This document shows, piece after piece, positions 24,637-33,678 of a stretch of DNA of 41,077 nucleotides. Below the pieces are notes generated by a model that saw nothing but the letters and a program-made list of their open reading frames with translations, searched no databases and was not told where the DNA came from. The stretch is taken from assembly GCA_039714735.1 (NCBI GenBank), contig JBDLIT010000021.1, positions 1 through 41,077 of the forward strand, read 5' to 3'. How positions within the stretch are numbered: the stretch's first letter is position 1; each line of letters starts with the position of its first letter. Both the position numbers and the translations under genes were made by a program. This stretch comes from JASJBU01 sp039714735. Its GTDB lineage: Bacteria > Pseudomonadota > Gammaproteobacteria > Chromatiales > Chromatiaceae.

Positions 24637-26748
24637 GTGAGTATTGGGATAATTGGTTATTCATTCACGGCTGTATTGTTCTTTCTTCTCGGCATACTCC
24701 TGTTAACCAGTTGGCGTGGCAGAATAGAAGGTGGATATCTGGTATCTGCGGTGCTGGTTACCTGTTTATGGGCTGTAGCTTCTGTTTTTCTACAATTACA
24801 GGAAACTCGTCTGACCGTAGTCACCTACCAATTCTTCGAGACGGGCAGAAATTTTGCTTGGTTTCTGTTTCTTTTTCGCTTGCTAAGAGGATTAAAGAAA
24901 GCAGGGGGAAGTGACAGCAGATTACTAAAATATGCTCCTGGACTCCTACTAACTGCCTCCCTCATGCTTTTTCTTCTTGAGGTGCTGGCAAATTCACATA
25001 GTCTCAACCTCCCTCAAACCAGAATTGCGAGTCTGCAGTTACTCGGCCACCTAGGCTTTTCGGTTGCAGGGCTTGCGCTCATAGAACAGCTCTTCAGAAA
25101 CACCCGGCCTGAGAAACGCTGGGCCGTAAAGTATCTTTACTTTGGTATAGCCTCACTTTTTTTGTACGACTTCCTTCTATATACGGATGCACTTCTGTTC
25201 AGGCAGGTCGATGGTGAATTGTGGCAGGCCAGGGGATTTGTCAGTTCAATATTGGTGCCTTTAGTGGCTATTGCTGCAGCCAGGAATCCACATTGGTCGA
25301 TAATGGTTTTTGTCTCAAGGCGAGTCGTATTTCATGCGACTGCTCTTGTCGGAACTGGCGCCTACCTGCTCGTAATGTCGGGGGTGGGTTATTACATTAG
25401 GATGTATGGAGGAAGCTGGGGTAAAGCATCGCAGATGATTTTTCTCTTCGCTGCCTTGATTTTCTTGGTTGCAGTGCTCTTCTCAGGAAATTTAAGATCA
25501 AAACTGAAAGTATTTCTCAGTAAGCATTTCTTCAATTACAAATACGATTACCGTGACGAATGGCTCAGGATAATCCAGACACTATCAAGTGGTGAGCCAG
25601 GACCGGAAATAAGAATACGGGTAGTTAAAGCTATTGCGGATCTGGTCGAATCAGGTGCTGGAGCCTTATGGATGAGAGATGAGGTCGGAAAGTATCTGTG
25701 TTCCAGCAACTGGCACTCATCCATACCCAATTTTACTATTGAAGAAGACAGTTCAATTATTAATTTTTTTAAACATAAGGACTGGATAGTCGATATTCAG
25801 GAGTTGAGAGAGTCGCCTGGTTTATATGATGATCTTGAATTACCAGGAAAACTTGCTGATATTGATGTGGCATGGCTTATTATTCCGATAAAACAGCACA
25901 ACGATCTTCTCGGTTTTGTCGTATTGGAAAAGTCAAGGGCTGCACGCCATATCAACTGGGAGGACAGAGACCTGCTGAAGACAGCTGCTCAGCAGGCTGG
26001 AAGTTACCTGGCTCTGATGCAAGCATCTGAAGCGCTGGTAAGGGCCAATCAATTTGAAGCCTTTAACCGCCTGTCAGCATTTGTGGTGCATGATCTGAAA
26101 AATCTCATCGCGCAGTTGGAGTTGGTGGTAAAGAACTCAGAACGTCATCGTAACAATCCCGAGTTTATGGACGACGCGATTAAGACTGTGAATAATGCGG
26201 CATTAAAGATGGGACGTCTGCTTGCACAATTACGCAAAGGTCGATTTGAGAAAAGCGGAAGTAAGATTTTCTCAATTGGAGATGCCATGCAACAAGCTAT
26301 TAGTGAACATGCTGGATTTCAACCAAAGCCGACATTTCAAAATAATACTGCAGACCTTAAGATTGTCACAGATAAAGATCGTTTTACTGCGGTAATCGGT
26401 CATTTGCTGAAAAACGCACAAGAAGCCACAGCTGATGATGGCCTTGTAAGCGTCAGGCTCATTAAAAAAGGCGATTCAGCTGAAGTTGTGATCGAGGATA
26501 ATGGTATGGGCATGGATCATAATTTCATCAGAGACAAGTTGTTTCAGCCATTCGAAACGACAAAAGGAAACGCTGGAATGGGTGTTGGTGTTTATGAAAG
26601 CCGTGAATTCATAAGAAGTCTAGGGGGAGAAATTGAAGTTTCGAGTATCTTGAACGAAGGGTCTACTTTTATTTTACGAATTCCACTTAAACTATCTACT
26701 GATCAGCAAAATATTCCGGAATTAACCCATGTGGAGGTGCGGCTTTGA
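24637..26748 (+). CDS. prsK: PrsK-type sensor histidine kinase (XrtA/PEP-CTERM-associated)
   Basis: Membrane histidine kinase paired with PrsR. The first roughly 285 residues hold about nine membrane segments. A GAF-like domain follows (about 330-465), then the kinase core: the phosphorylation site H485 in VVHDLKN, the N box LLKNAQEAT (about 590-598), DNGMGMD (621-627) and FQPFETTKGNAGMGVGVYES. The phospho-acceptor context HDLKN and the multi-span N-terminus fit PrsK, found beside PrsR near exosortase exopolysaccharide genes. The GTG start has TAAGGA 6 bases upstream; prsR overlaps its stop. The exosortase itself is not in the window. Confidence 0.9.
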   Translation: MSIGIIGYSFTAVLFFLLGILLLTSWRGRIEGGYLVSAVLVTCLWAVASVFLQLQETRLTVVTYQFFETGRNFAWFLFLFRLLRGLKKAGGSDSRLLKYAPGLLLTASLMLFLLEVLANSHSLNLPQTRIASLQLLGHLGFSVAGLALIEQLFRNTRPEKRWAVKYLYFGIASLFLYDFLLYTDALLFRQVDGELWQARGFVSSILVPLVAIAAARNPHWSIMVFVSRRVVFHATALVGTGAYLLVMSGVGYYIRMYGGSWGKASQMIFLFAALIFLVAVLFSGNLRSKLKVFLSKHFFNYKYDYRDEWLRIIQTLSSGEPGPEIRIRVVKAIADLVESGAGALWMRDEVGKYLCSSNWHSSIPNFTIEEDSSIINFFKHKDWIVDIQELRESPGLYDDLELPGKLADIDVAWLIIPIKQHNDLLGFVVLEKSRAARHINWEDRDLLKTAAQQAGSYLALMQASEALVRANQFEAFNRLSAFVVHDLKNLIAQLELVVKNSERHRNNPEFMDDAIKTVNNAALKMGRLLAQLRKGRFEKSGSKIFSIGDAMQQAISEHAGFQPKPTFQNNTADLKIVTDKDRFTAVIGHLLKNAQEATADDGLVSVRLIKKGDSAEVVIEDNGMGMDHNFIRDKLFQPFETTKGNAGMGVGVYESREFIRSLGGEIEVSSILNEGSTFILRIPLKLSTDQQNIPELTHVEVRL

Positions 26749-28103
26749 GCAGGGGAGAGATGCAATTAAAACCTCTTGTTGTGATTGAGGATGATCCAGG
26801 CTTGCAAAGCCAGCTGAAATGGTGTTTCGACGGTTATGAGGTTCAAGTGGCTGGTGATCGGGAAAGTGCAATTACGTTATTGCGTCGTACTGAATCGCCT
26901 GTTGTCACCTTAGACTTAGGATTACCTCCAGACCCAGCAAATGTGAGTGAGGGAATGGCAACTCTGCAGGAGATTTTGGCTCTTTGCCCAAAGATAAAGG
27001 TGATCGTTGTAACCGGCAATGATGATCGTGAACATGCTTTAACTGCGATAGAGCTTGGTGCGTACGATTTCTATCAGAAGCCTATTGATCCTGAAGTGCT
27101 CAAGATAATTATCGACCGCGCCTATAATTTGTATGAACTTGAGGAAGAGAATAGGGCGCTTGTAAGCCAAAAAGAGTCTCCATTGGGTGGAGTTGTGGCA
27201 AATAGCCCAGAAATGCTGGACGTTTGTAGGGTGATCGAAAAAGTGAGTCCTACTGATATTACAGTTCTGCTGCTTGGTGAGAGTGGCACAGGCAAGGAAG
27301 TTCTAGCCAAGGCTGTTCACATGATGAGTGACAGAATTGATAAACCATTCATTGCCATTAATTGTGCTTCTATTCCAGAGACGTTGCTCGAAAGTGAATT
27401 ATTTGGTTATGAAAAAGGTGCATTTACTGGGGCAAATAAAAAGACCCTTGGAAAAATTGAAACCGCTGATAAGGGAACACTATTTTTGGATGAGATTGGG
27501 GATATGCCCCTTAATCTCCAGGCTAAACTATTGCGATTTCTACAAGAGAGGATCATTGAGAGAATTGGCAGCAGGGAAGAACTACCCGTGGATGTCAGGG
27601 TGATATGCGCTACCAATCAAAATCTGGATGAAATGATTAAAGCGGGTAATTTCCGCGAAGATCTATTTTATAGAATAAGTGAGGTTACTATAGATATACC
27701 ACCATTGAGGAGTCGTGCGGGTGATGCGGTCCTTTTAGCGTGGGCATTTCTCGAAAAATATGCCACGAAGGGTACACAAAAAGTAACTGGTTTTACTAAA
27801 TCCGCACTACAGGCGATAGAAGACTATGCTTGGCCAGGAAATGTCAGGGAGTTGGAAAACAGGATCAAACGTGCTGTAGTCATGACGGATGGTCCGCAAA
27901 TCACAGCTGATGAACTACTCTTGAATACCGCTCAAGGTGACGGTATGCCCTTGAATATAAGAGAAGTTCGCGAAAAAGCTGAAGCTACGGCAATCTTAAG
28001 GGCGCTTAATCATGTGAAGGGCAATGTTTCAAAGGCTGCAGAATTATTAGGTATCAGCAGACCTACACTATATGATCTGATCAATAAATATGATCTGAAA
28101 TAA
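26745..28103 (+). CDS. prsR: PrsR-type sigma-54-dependent response regulator (XrtA/PEP-CTERM-associated)
   Basis: The receiver domain has acidic residues in VVIEDDPGLQ, phospho-acceptor D57 and K112. The AAA+ domain has Walker A GESGTGKE (178-185), the sigma-54 contact loop GAFTGA (225-230) and Walker B GTLFLDEIGD. The C-terminal HTH is GNVSKAAELLGISRPTLYDL. It should activate sigma-54 promoters of exopolysaccharide or PEP-CTERM genes on phosphorylation by PrsK. Start choice: TTG at 26745 has GGAGGT (26733-26738) at 6-bp spacing and overlaps the prsK stop; an ATG at 26760 has AGGGGAGAG almost touching it. The TTG is favoured. Confidence 0.93.
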   Translation: MSRGEMQLKPLVVIEDDPGLQSQLKWCFDGYEVQVAGDRESAITLLRRTESPVVTLDLGLPPDPANVSEGMATLQEILALCPKIKVIVVTGNDDREHALTAIELGAYDFYQKPIDPEVLKIIIDRAYNLYELEEENRALVSQKESPLGGVVANSPEMLDVCRVIEKVSPTDITVLLLGESGTGKEVLAKAVHMMSDRIDKPFIAINCASIPETLLESELFGYEKGAFTGANKKTLGKIETADKGTLFLDEIGDMPLNLQAKLLRFLQERIIERIGSREELPVDVRVICATNQNLDEMIKAGNFREDLFYRISEVTIDIPPLRSRAGDAVLLAWAFLEKYATKGTQKVTGFTKSALQAIEDYAWPGNVRELENRIKRAVVMTDGPQITADELLLNTAQGDGMPLNIREVREKAEATAILRALNHVKGNVSKAAELLGISRPTLYDLINKYDLK

Positions 28104-28174
28104 ATGAATTCAATGATCATCTGGTTATTAAAAAAATCAAAATTAATAATGTTAAATTCTAAGAGGTAAATGAA

Positions 28175-28825
28175 ATGTCAAAATACAACCTGACCCCTCG
28201 GATTATCACGGTTGTTTTATTGGTCATGCTGGTTGCTGGATTGACTGTGGGTTGTTCAGGTCAGGGGATGAAATCCATCCATTCAAGTGATGCAACGCTG
28301 GCGCCGTCACAAAATGCAACACAAAAATATCTGATAGGCCCTGGCGATCAATTGAGCGTTTTTGTGTGGGGAGATCAGGAATTATCCACTCAGGTTGTAG
28401 TTCGGCCCGATGGTTTGATATCCACTCCACTGGTTGAGGATATTCAGGCGAGTGGAAAAACTTCTACAGAATTGGCAAGAAGCCTTGAAAAAGAGCTTTC
28501 AACATTCGTTAAAAATCCGAAAGTTACTGTGAGCATCAGTCGTTTTGTCGGACAGTATACTGAACAGGTACGGGTTGTTGGTCAGGCGGCAAAGCCTCAG
28601 GCGATTCCGTTCAGAGAGGGTATGACGCTACTTGATGTGATTATTGCTGTGGGTGGGTTGACTGAATATGCGGCAGGAAATAAAGCAACTATTGTACGAA
28701 AGGTCAACGGGGAAACTGAGCAATTCCGCGTGATGTTGGATGATTTGATTCGAGATGGTGATATTTCAGCAAATGCTCAGATGCTGCCAGGTGATGTGTT
28801 GATTATTCCAGAAACCTGGTTTTAA
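28175..28825 (+). CDS. Wza-like polysaccharide export lipoprotein (PEP-CTERM-associated type)
   Basis: An exported lipoprotein of the polysaccharide export family. The signal peptide ends in lipobox LTVGC. The mature part has the Poly_export domain (YLIGPGDQLSVFVWGDQELS, VRPDGLISTPLV) and one to two SLBB-like beta-grasp regions (VRVVGQAAKPQAIPFREGMTLLD seen in parts, ending MLPGDVLIIPE). At 216 residues it is shorter than Wza (about 380) and matches the short export protein of exosortase-linked clusters (TIGR03027 as I recall). AGAGG lies 8 bases upstream of the ATG. The next gene is the tyrosine kinase. Confidence 0.9.
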   Translation: MSKYNLTPRIITVVLLVMLVAGLTVGCSGQGMKSIHSSDATLAPSQNATQKYLIGPGDQLSVFVWGDQELSTQVVVRPDGLISTPLVEDIQASGKTSTELARSLEKELSTFVKNPKVTVSISRFVGQYTEQVRVVGQAAKPQAIPFREGMTLLDVIIAVGGLTEYAAGNKATIVRKVNGETEQFRVMLDDLIRDGDISANAQMLPGDVLIIPETWF

Positions 28826-28896
28826 ACCATTACATGAAGTCTGCTGTGAGATTTAAATTGAAGTATCTTATAAGCGATTTGAAGAGTTGAGTATTC

Positions 28897-29865
28897 ATGA
28901 GCAGTATAGAAAAAGCAATTGAGAGACTGAGCAAGGAAAGAGAAAAAGCAAGCAATACTGCTCAGGTTGACGGGGTTATGGCAGATGCCACTGTCCAACA
29001 TGAAAATCCTGGATTTACTGCTGTTAAGGAATTTGATGGTAAAACAGATATTCTCTCAGACTCTCTGAAACAAGAAGAGTTAGATGAGGTTAACTATAGT
29101 GCTCCGATAAAAAATCGTGAGCAGGTTAATTCTGACGATATTGAATATAAATTAAATTTGAAGGAGTTGACCAAAGCCGGATATTTAACCCCTGAATCGA
29201 ATAACAAAATCCTCTCAGAAGAATATAGGGCTATAAAAAGACCTATTTTAATGAATGCCTTTGGGAAAGGTGCTGCACCAATTGAGCGGGGAAATTTAAT
29301 TACGATTACCAGTTCACTGCCAGGAGAAGGAAAAACTTACACTTCTCTGAATCTCGCGTTAAGCATTGCGACAGAATTGGATTCGACCATTTTGATTATA
29401 GACGGTGATATTTTAAACCCCCAACTCAGTCGGTTTCTCGGATTGGAGAAAAAAAGAGGACTGACCGATGTTCTTCATGATTCTCATACGGGAATAAGAG
29501 ATGTCATGATCGGTACACAGATTCCAAAGCTGAAAATAATACCCGCAGGCAACAAATACGAAAATTCAACGGAATTATTGGCAAGTGATGCGATGGAAAA
29601 ATTGGTGATAGAATTGGGTGACAGGTACAGTGACCGTATAGTGCTGTTTGATTCTCCACCACTTCTTGCTACGAGTGAAGCCGCTGTCCTGAATCATCTG
29701 ATGGGCCAAATTTTACTGGTTGTAGAAGCTGGTAAAACACCGGTTGATGCAGTTAAGGAATCGCTATCTCATATTAACGATGAAAAGGTCATCGGCCTAG
29801 TGCTCAACAAAACCAATGGTCATGCGGGAAGAAGTGGGTATGGTAGTTATGGTGGATATGGCTGA
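28897..29865 (+). CDS. CpsD/CapB-type tyrosine autokinase of the XrtA exopolysaccharide system
   Basis: A bacterial tyrosine kinase that controls exopolysaccharide chain length and export. The N-terminus SSIEKAIERL and the region before the kinase domain fit the exosortase-associated subfamily (TIGR03018). Walker A is SSLPGEGKTYT (about 139-149), Walker A' LIIDGDILNPQ and Walker B VLFDSPPLL. The C-terminal tail is Gly/Tyr-rich (SGYGSYGGYG) with three tyrosines as likely autophosphorylation sites. It lacks the transmembrane Wzz-like activator domain, and no separate chain-length determinant gene is beside it, where one would be expected. Confidence 0.9.
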   Translation: MSSIEKAIERLSKEREKASNTAQVDGVMADATVQHENPGFTAVKEFDGKTDILSDSLKQEELDEVNYSAPIKNREQVNSDDIEYKLNLKELTKAGYLTPESNNKILSEEYRAIKRPILMNAFGKGAAPIERGNLITITSSLPGEGKTYTSLNLALSIATELDSTILIIDGDILNPQLSRFLGLEKKRGLTDVLHDSHTGIRDVMIGTQIPKLKIIPAGNKYENSTELLASDAMEKLVIELGDRYSDRIVLFDSPPLLATSEAAVLNHLMGQILLVVEAGKTPVDAVKESLSHINDEKVIGLVLNKTNGHAGRSGYGSYGGYG

Positions 29866-29908
29866 TGTCTCAAATAGTTATAATAATGAGCAATTCTAGA
29901 TCAACCAT

Positions 29909-29938
29909 GTTGCCCATGTAATAAACAGGCAACTTTGA
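29909..29938. terminator. Weak hairpin between convergent genes
   Basis: GTTGCC (29909-29914) pairs with GGCAAC (29928-29933) across a 13-base loop, followed on the plus strand by TTTGAT. It lies between the stop of the tyrosine kinase and the stop of the convergent minus-strand gene, where a terminator is expected, but the T run is short. Confidence 0.35.
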
Positions 29939-29944
29939 TAAAGA

Positions 29945-30799
29945 TCAAGGGCTGGGTATAGGGCCGGGAAGGTTTTGAGGAATGGTGAATGTTCCGTCAG
30001 GCTCTTTCCTCGTAAGTGGTAGGACGATGGGCGCTCTGCTCACCCCCCTCCCGAGAGGAATAAGGCGAAGGATAGCATCGAGATAATCATCTCCGTTTAC
30101 ATCTGCATAATCAATAGCAATTATACGAAATCCAGGCTCATTGGAATCCTGCACACAATGTATGCCAGTCTGATCGTAAGTCACTCGCCCACGAAAAATA
30201 CCATTGTTGATACGGCAGGTTTGAGGTGTCTCCTTAAGAGGTCTTTTATCTTCTTTTCTCCAAGGAAAGAAAAATGAAAAATCTTTTATACCAAGTGTAA
30301 AATTTTCCTTACAGGCTTTTGAGTGATTGTTTTTTTCTGTTGCTTCATCACAGTTTAACCAGAGCGGAATATCATATAGCTCAGCATTCATAAAATCATA
30401 ACCGCTGACAAAATCATACATAGGTTGCAGAGGGAAGGTGCGTAAGAATCTCACATACTCGCAATCCAACTGGACTTTTCTCCAAATGCTACGTTCTACG
30501 CGATTACCCCATCGGTTTGCCCCACGATGCAATGCATCCTGTACGGTTTGACATTCAGTAGGGATTTTAAATAATTGATTGTCGTTTCGAGTGACAGGTA
30601 GTGTGACTTCATACTCCGCTACTTTCTCTCCACTATAGGGCGCAGAAAAATAGAGTCCAGTAGGTGCGCAGAATAGATAAGTGGGGAGTATAAAAAGAAA
30701 AAACGAGTAAAGTGGCAATAGATATGAATCTACTAACAGCAGTTTTCTGGGATTATCAATGCAGGGCATCGGATAGTTTCTTGCAGAGAAGTGATGCAT
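29945..30799 (-). CDS. Hypothetical Cys-rich secreted protein with a DxNGDDxLD motif
   Basis: Not recognised. The N-terminus carries a hydrophobic segment (SYLLPLYSFFLFILPTYLFCA) that looks like a long signal peptide or anchor. The rest is predicted extracytoplasmic, with six cysteines (TEC, LDC, LNC, KAC, TC, HC) that could form three disulfides. The segment DYADVNGDDYLDAILRLIP resembles EF-hand/FG-GAP-like calcium loops. No good ribosome site precedes the ATG at 30799; the ATG at 30769 is an alternative. It is 37 bp downstream of the RND exporter gene on the same strand, so it may be its co-transcribed partner. Confidence 0.7.
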   Translation of the reverse strand: MHHFSARNYPMPCIDNPRKLLLVDSYLLPLYSFFLFILPTYLFCAPTGLYFSAPYSGEKVAEYEVTLPVTRNDNQLFKIPTECQTVQDALHRGANRWGNRVERSIWRKVQLDCEYVRFLRTFPLQPMYDFVSGYDFMNAELYDIPLWLNCDEATEKNNHSKACKENFTLGIKDFSFFFPWRKEDKRPLKETPQTCRINNGIFRGRVTYDQTGIHCVQDSNEPGFRIIAIDYADVNGDDYLDAILRLIPLGRGVSRAPIVLPLTRKEPDGTFTIPQNLPGPIPSP

Positions 30800-30836
30800 A
30801 AAAATAAGTATTGGTTATAAAGGATACTGAGATCAA

Positions 30837-33566
30837 TCAGTGTTCTTTATCTTTACTGAGTTGATCAATAAAGCCTACCCACCGTCGACTTACATCTGTG
30901 GCAAGGTTCAGAAACAGCCTACCTGCAATGATTGGGTGGAGAAAGGTCGTGTTTTTTATCGCATCCCGGGACAGAACTAAAATACTTGTTGGCTCAAGTG
31001 AAACCGCATAGGTCTTTCTGGGTTCGCCTGCAAGCAGGGCGATATCGCCGAAGAGTTCTCCAGAGCGAAAGCGATTGACAACTAGGTCGCCTTCCCCTCT
31101 TTCCTTGCCGGGAACTCGTACCTCTACTGATCCATGCATTATCAGATACATTTCATTGCTTTGATCACCGGGTTTGAAAATGGTTTCACCGATATCATAC
31201 TTCATGATCGCACTGGAGAGTATAAAGCGTCGTATCTGCCATCGGCTCATCTCTCTAAACAGCACGCTCTGGGGAATAACCTGTTGACGAAGATGGGCTG
31301 AAAGCATATCCCACAGAGTCACAAGACGCAGAGAGGAGATTGCGAGTGGAGTGATCATGAAATCAGCAATCAATGCGACACCAATTGCGAGTGCACTGAG
31401 TAACCCAAAAAGCACAATTGGCTGAAAATCAGACAAGGTGAAGACCAAAAAACCAGCAATCAATGCAATTGATGTGGATAGTACGGGTAATGCTTCGCTG
31501 GAAATAGTCGTATGCATGGCCAGTGTTTGACGGCGTGAAGATTTTAGCTCTTGGTTATAACGCAGCATGAAGTGCATGGTGTCATCGACTGCAATACCTA
31601 TCGCTATTGCAGCAGCCATAGCTGTACCAATATTGAGAGGAATGTCCGCATAGCCCATGACACCAAAGAGGACTACCACAGGGAAGGCATTTGGGATGGC
31701 GGCGAGCAATCCCACTCTCAGGTCAGTGAAGAGTATAGATATAATTCCAATAAAAAATATGAGAAGAAGCGAGATGGACTGTATTTGCCCATGAATCATC
31801 GATTGGGTTGCTGATAGTGTCAGCACTGAAGAACCGGTTATTCGAGCCTCTAGTCCGGGATCCAGTTGTGTATCAATAAATTCTCTTAACGTGGCAACAA
31901 AATGTTCCAGTTCACGGCTAGAAGTTGCATGATGTCTGACAAGAATGCGTATGCGACTGTAATCATCAGATACGTAGGCTTTTACATGATTATGATCCAG
32001 AAAGATCATGAGTTCGTTGATCTCATCGTCTGATTCGGGCAATACAGCTTGATCCAGCTCCTGAAATACACCATTAAGTATCGATAGATAGTTTGCAAAT
32101 GAGGTTGTTGAGCGAGACAGCCCTTGCTCGGCGATGAAATTCTGGATTTCAACAACCTCTTCAAGGTACCTGACCTTTAAAAAAGTGTCTTGGATGCCTG
32201 AGTCAAGAATGATCGAAAAGGTTTCAAGACCCGCCAGCTGAGTATTGACTGCCTCCACCTGTTTTCTGACTTCAGAATTCTTTCCAAGGCTTTCTATCGT
32301 GTTGTGGTTTACCTGTATCGCTGGTATTCCCAAAGCTGCAATCACAGAGCAAACTGTCAATACGAACAATATTGCCCAACGCCTGCGAAACAGCCATTGC
32401 CAGTACAATTTTGCCACATTTGTCTTTGATGACTTGAAAAATCGTGTCTTACCGTCGAGTTGCCAGCGACCTGTTATTGCGAGCAGGGAGGGGATTAACG
32501 TAACTGTCACAATATAGTTAAAGAGTAATCCGGTTGAAGCAATGATTCCAAATTGCCAAAGTACTTCAATACGGCTCAGTCCCACAGAAAGAAAACCCAC
32601 ATAGGTGGTAATAAAGGTAAGCAACACGGTGCGCGCCATCTTGTTGGACATGTGCCTAATGGCTGCTTGGGTGTCTATGCCTTTATTCTGAGCACGACGA
32701 AACTCAGACAATAAATGAATATCTTCAGTAGACCCAACGATAATCAGCAAGATGGGAACAATAGAGGTCACTACATTCAAAGGTATGCCACTGAATCCCA
32801 TAAGACCCAAGGTCCAGAGAATACTGATGCCTGAAGTGAGAATGGGTGTAAGAATGTCGACGAATTGTCGTAATAAGAGAAACAGTGCTATCAATAGGGC
32901 TCCGATAGCAAAAGGAAAAAGATCTTTCTGCTCCTGTTGGATTCGGTTGGATATTGCTGAACGCACATATGGATAACCAATAACAAAAACGCGTGTGTAA
33001 TCCACGTTAAGTGTTTGGGTTATCAGATCTATTTCAGATGTTACAAGTTGATCGTCGTAACTGCTGTCATTCTCGTCAAGGATGATGGCAACCGCCATAA
33101 CCTCTTCATTTGATGACAGTAGAACATTTTTTATGAATGGATCACCAATGGCTGCTGAAAGTAAACGCTGCTCCTCCTCTTTGGATTTCGGAAGATTCTT
33201 AAGATAAGGATCTTTATTGAGATATCCATCGATACTCTTCAAATGAGGAACAGAAAAAAGGCTTTCGACACGATTGACAAAGGAAAGCCTTTCAAGTTGC
33301 GATACTACCTCCTGAAGGCTTTGTAGTTTTTCTACTTCCAGCAGTCTAGAGTCTTCAAGATATAAAAGAACGACCTTTTCATCTCCAAACTGGTTGCTGA
33401 TTATTTCATAGTATGCACGCTCGGGATCATCCAATAACAGCAGTTCTTCTGCTGATATTTGAATATCGACTCGATGTAGTTGAGTGCCTGCCAGCAGAGA
33501 AAAGGCAAGCAGACTGAATAATGACCACCATGGATGGGCAGCGCAAAGTATCAGGAAGCGTCGCAT
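30837..33566 (-). CDS. RND/MMPL-family exporter fused to a C-terminal cyclic-nucleotide-binding domain
   Basis: The 909-residue protein has the two-fold RND layout. A first membrane helix (WWSLFSLLAFSLLAG) is followed by a large periplasmic loop and a bundle (FAIGALLIALFLLLRQF, VVTSIVPILLIIVGSTEDIHLL), and the pattern repeats (SISLLLIFFIGIISILF, MAAAIAIGIAVDDTMHFML). Acidic residues in GSTEDIH and GIAVDDTMH fit proton-coupling positions of the predicted-exporter branch (COG1033-like). From about residue 785 a cNMP-binding domain follows: FKPGDQSNEMYLIMHGSVEV, SGELFGDIALLAGEPRKTYAV. Its PBC has Asp where Glu is usual (FGE), while the Arg is kept. AGAAGGA precedes the ATG well. Substrate unknown. 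Confidence 0.9.
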   Translation of the reverse strand: MRRFLILCAAHPWWSLFSLLAFSLLAGTQLHRVDIQISAEELLLLDDPERAYYEIISNQFGDEKVVLLYLEDSRLLEVEKLQSLQEVVSQLERLSFVNRVESLFSVPHLKSIDGYLNKDPYLKNLPKSKEEEQRLLSAAIGDPFIKNVLLSSNEEVMAVAIILDENDSSYDDQLVTSEIDLITQTLNVDYTRVFVIGYPYVRSAISNRIQQEQKDLFPFAIGALLIALFLLLRQFVDILTPILTSGISILWTLGLMGFSGIPLNVVTSIVPILLIIVGSTEDIHLLSEFRRAQNKGIDTQAAIRHMSNKMARTVLLTFITTYVGFLSVGLSRIEVLWQFGIIASTGLLFNYIVTVTLIPSLLAITGRWQLDGKTRFFKSSKTNVAKLYWQWLFRRRWAILFVLTVCSVIAALGIPAIQVNHNTIESLGKNSEVRKQVEAVNTQLAGLETFSIILDSGIQDTFLKVRYLEEVVEIQNFIAEQGLSRSTTSFANYLSILNGVFQELDQAVLPESDDEINELMIFLDHNHVKAYVSDDYSRIRILVRHHATSSRELEHFVATLREFIDTQLDPGLEARITGSSVLTLSATQSMIHGQIQSISLLLIFFIGIISILFTDLRVGLLAAIPNAFPVVVLFGVMGYADIPLNIGTAMAAAIAIGIAVDDTMHFMLRYNQELKSSRRQTLAMHTTISSEALPVLSTSIALIAGFLVFTLSDFQPIVLFGLLSALAIGVALIADFMITPLAISSLRLVTLWDMLSAHLRQQVIPQSVLFREMSRWQIRRFILSSAIMKYDIGETIFKPGDQSNEMYLIMHGSVEVRVPGKERGEGDLVVNRFRSGELFGDIALLAGEPRKTYAVSLEPTSILVLSRDAIKNTTFLHPIIAGRLFLNLATDVSRRWVGFIDQLSKDKEH

Positions 33567-33678
33567 TGAAATCCTTCTTCTCTGGCCATTCTGGGTTTAG
33601 ACATGAAAATCACATGAGGGTATTCATCTTATTGTACAGATGCAAATAGTATATCGATGTTTATCAGTATAGGGTTTT

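Noticed and set aside
24519..24914. 131-codon open frame overlapping the prsK start
   Set aside because: It shares sequence with prsK in another frame, has no ribosome site and has an unlikely Cys/Trp/Arg-rich composition.
28104..28174. Sigma-54 (-24/-12) promoter for PrsR upstream of the export gene
   Set aside because: I looked for GG-N10-GC with a TGGCAC-like context here and upstream of 12042 and 24637 and did not find one.
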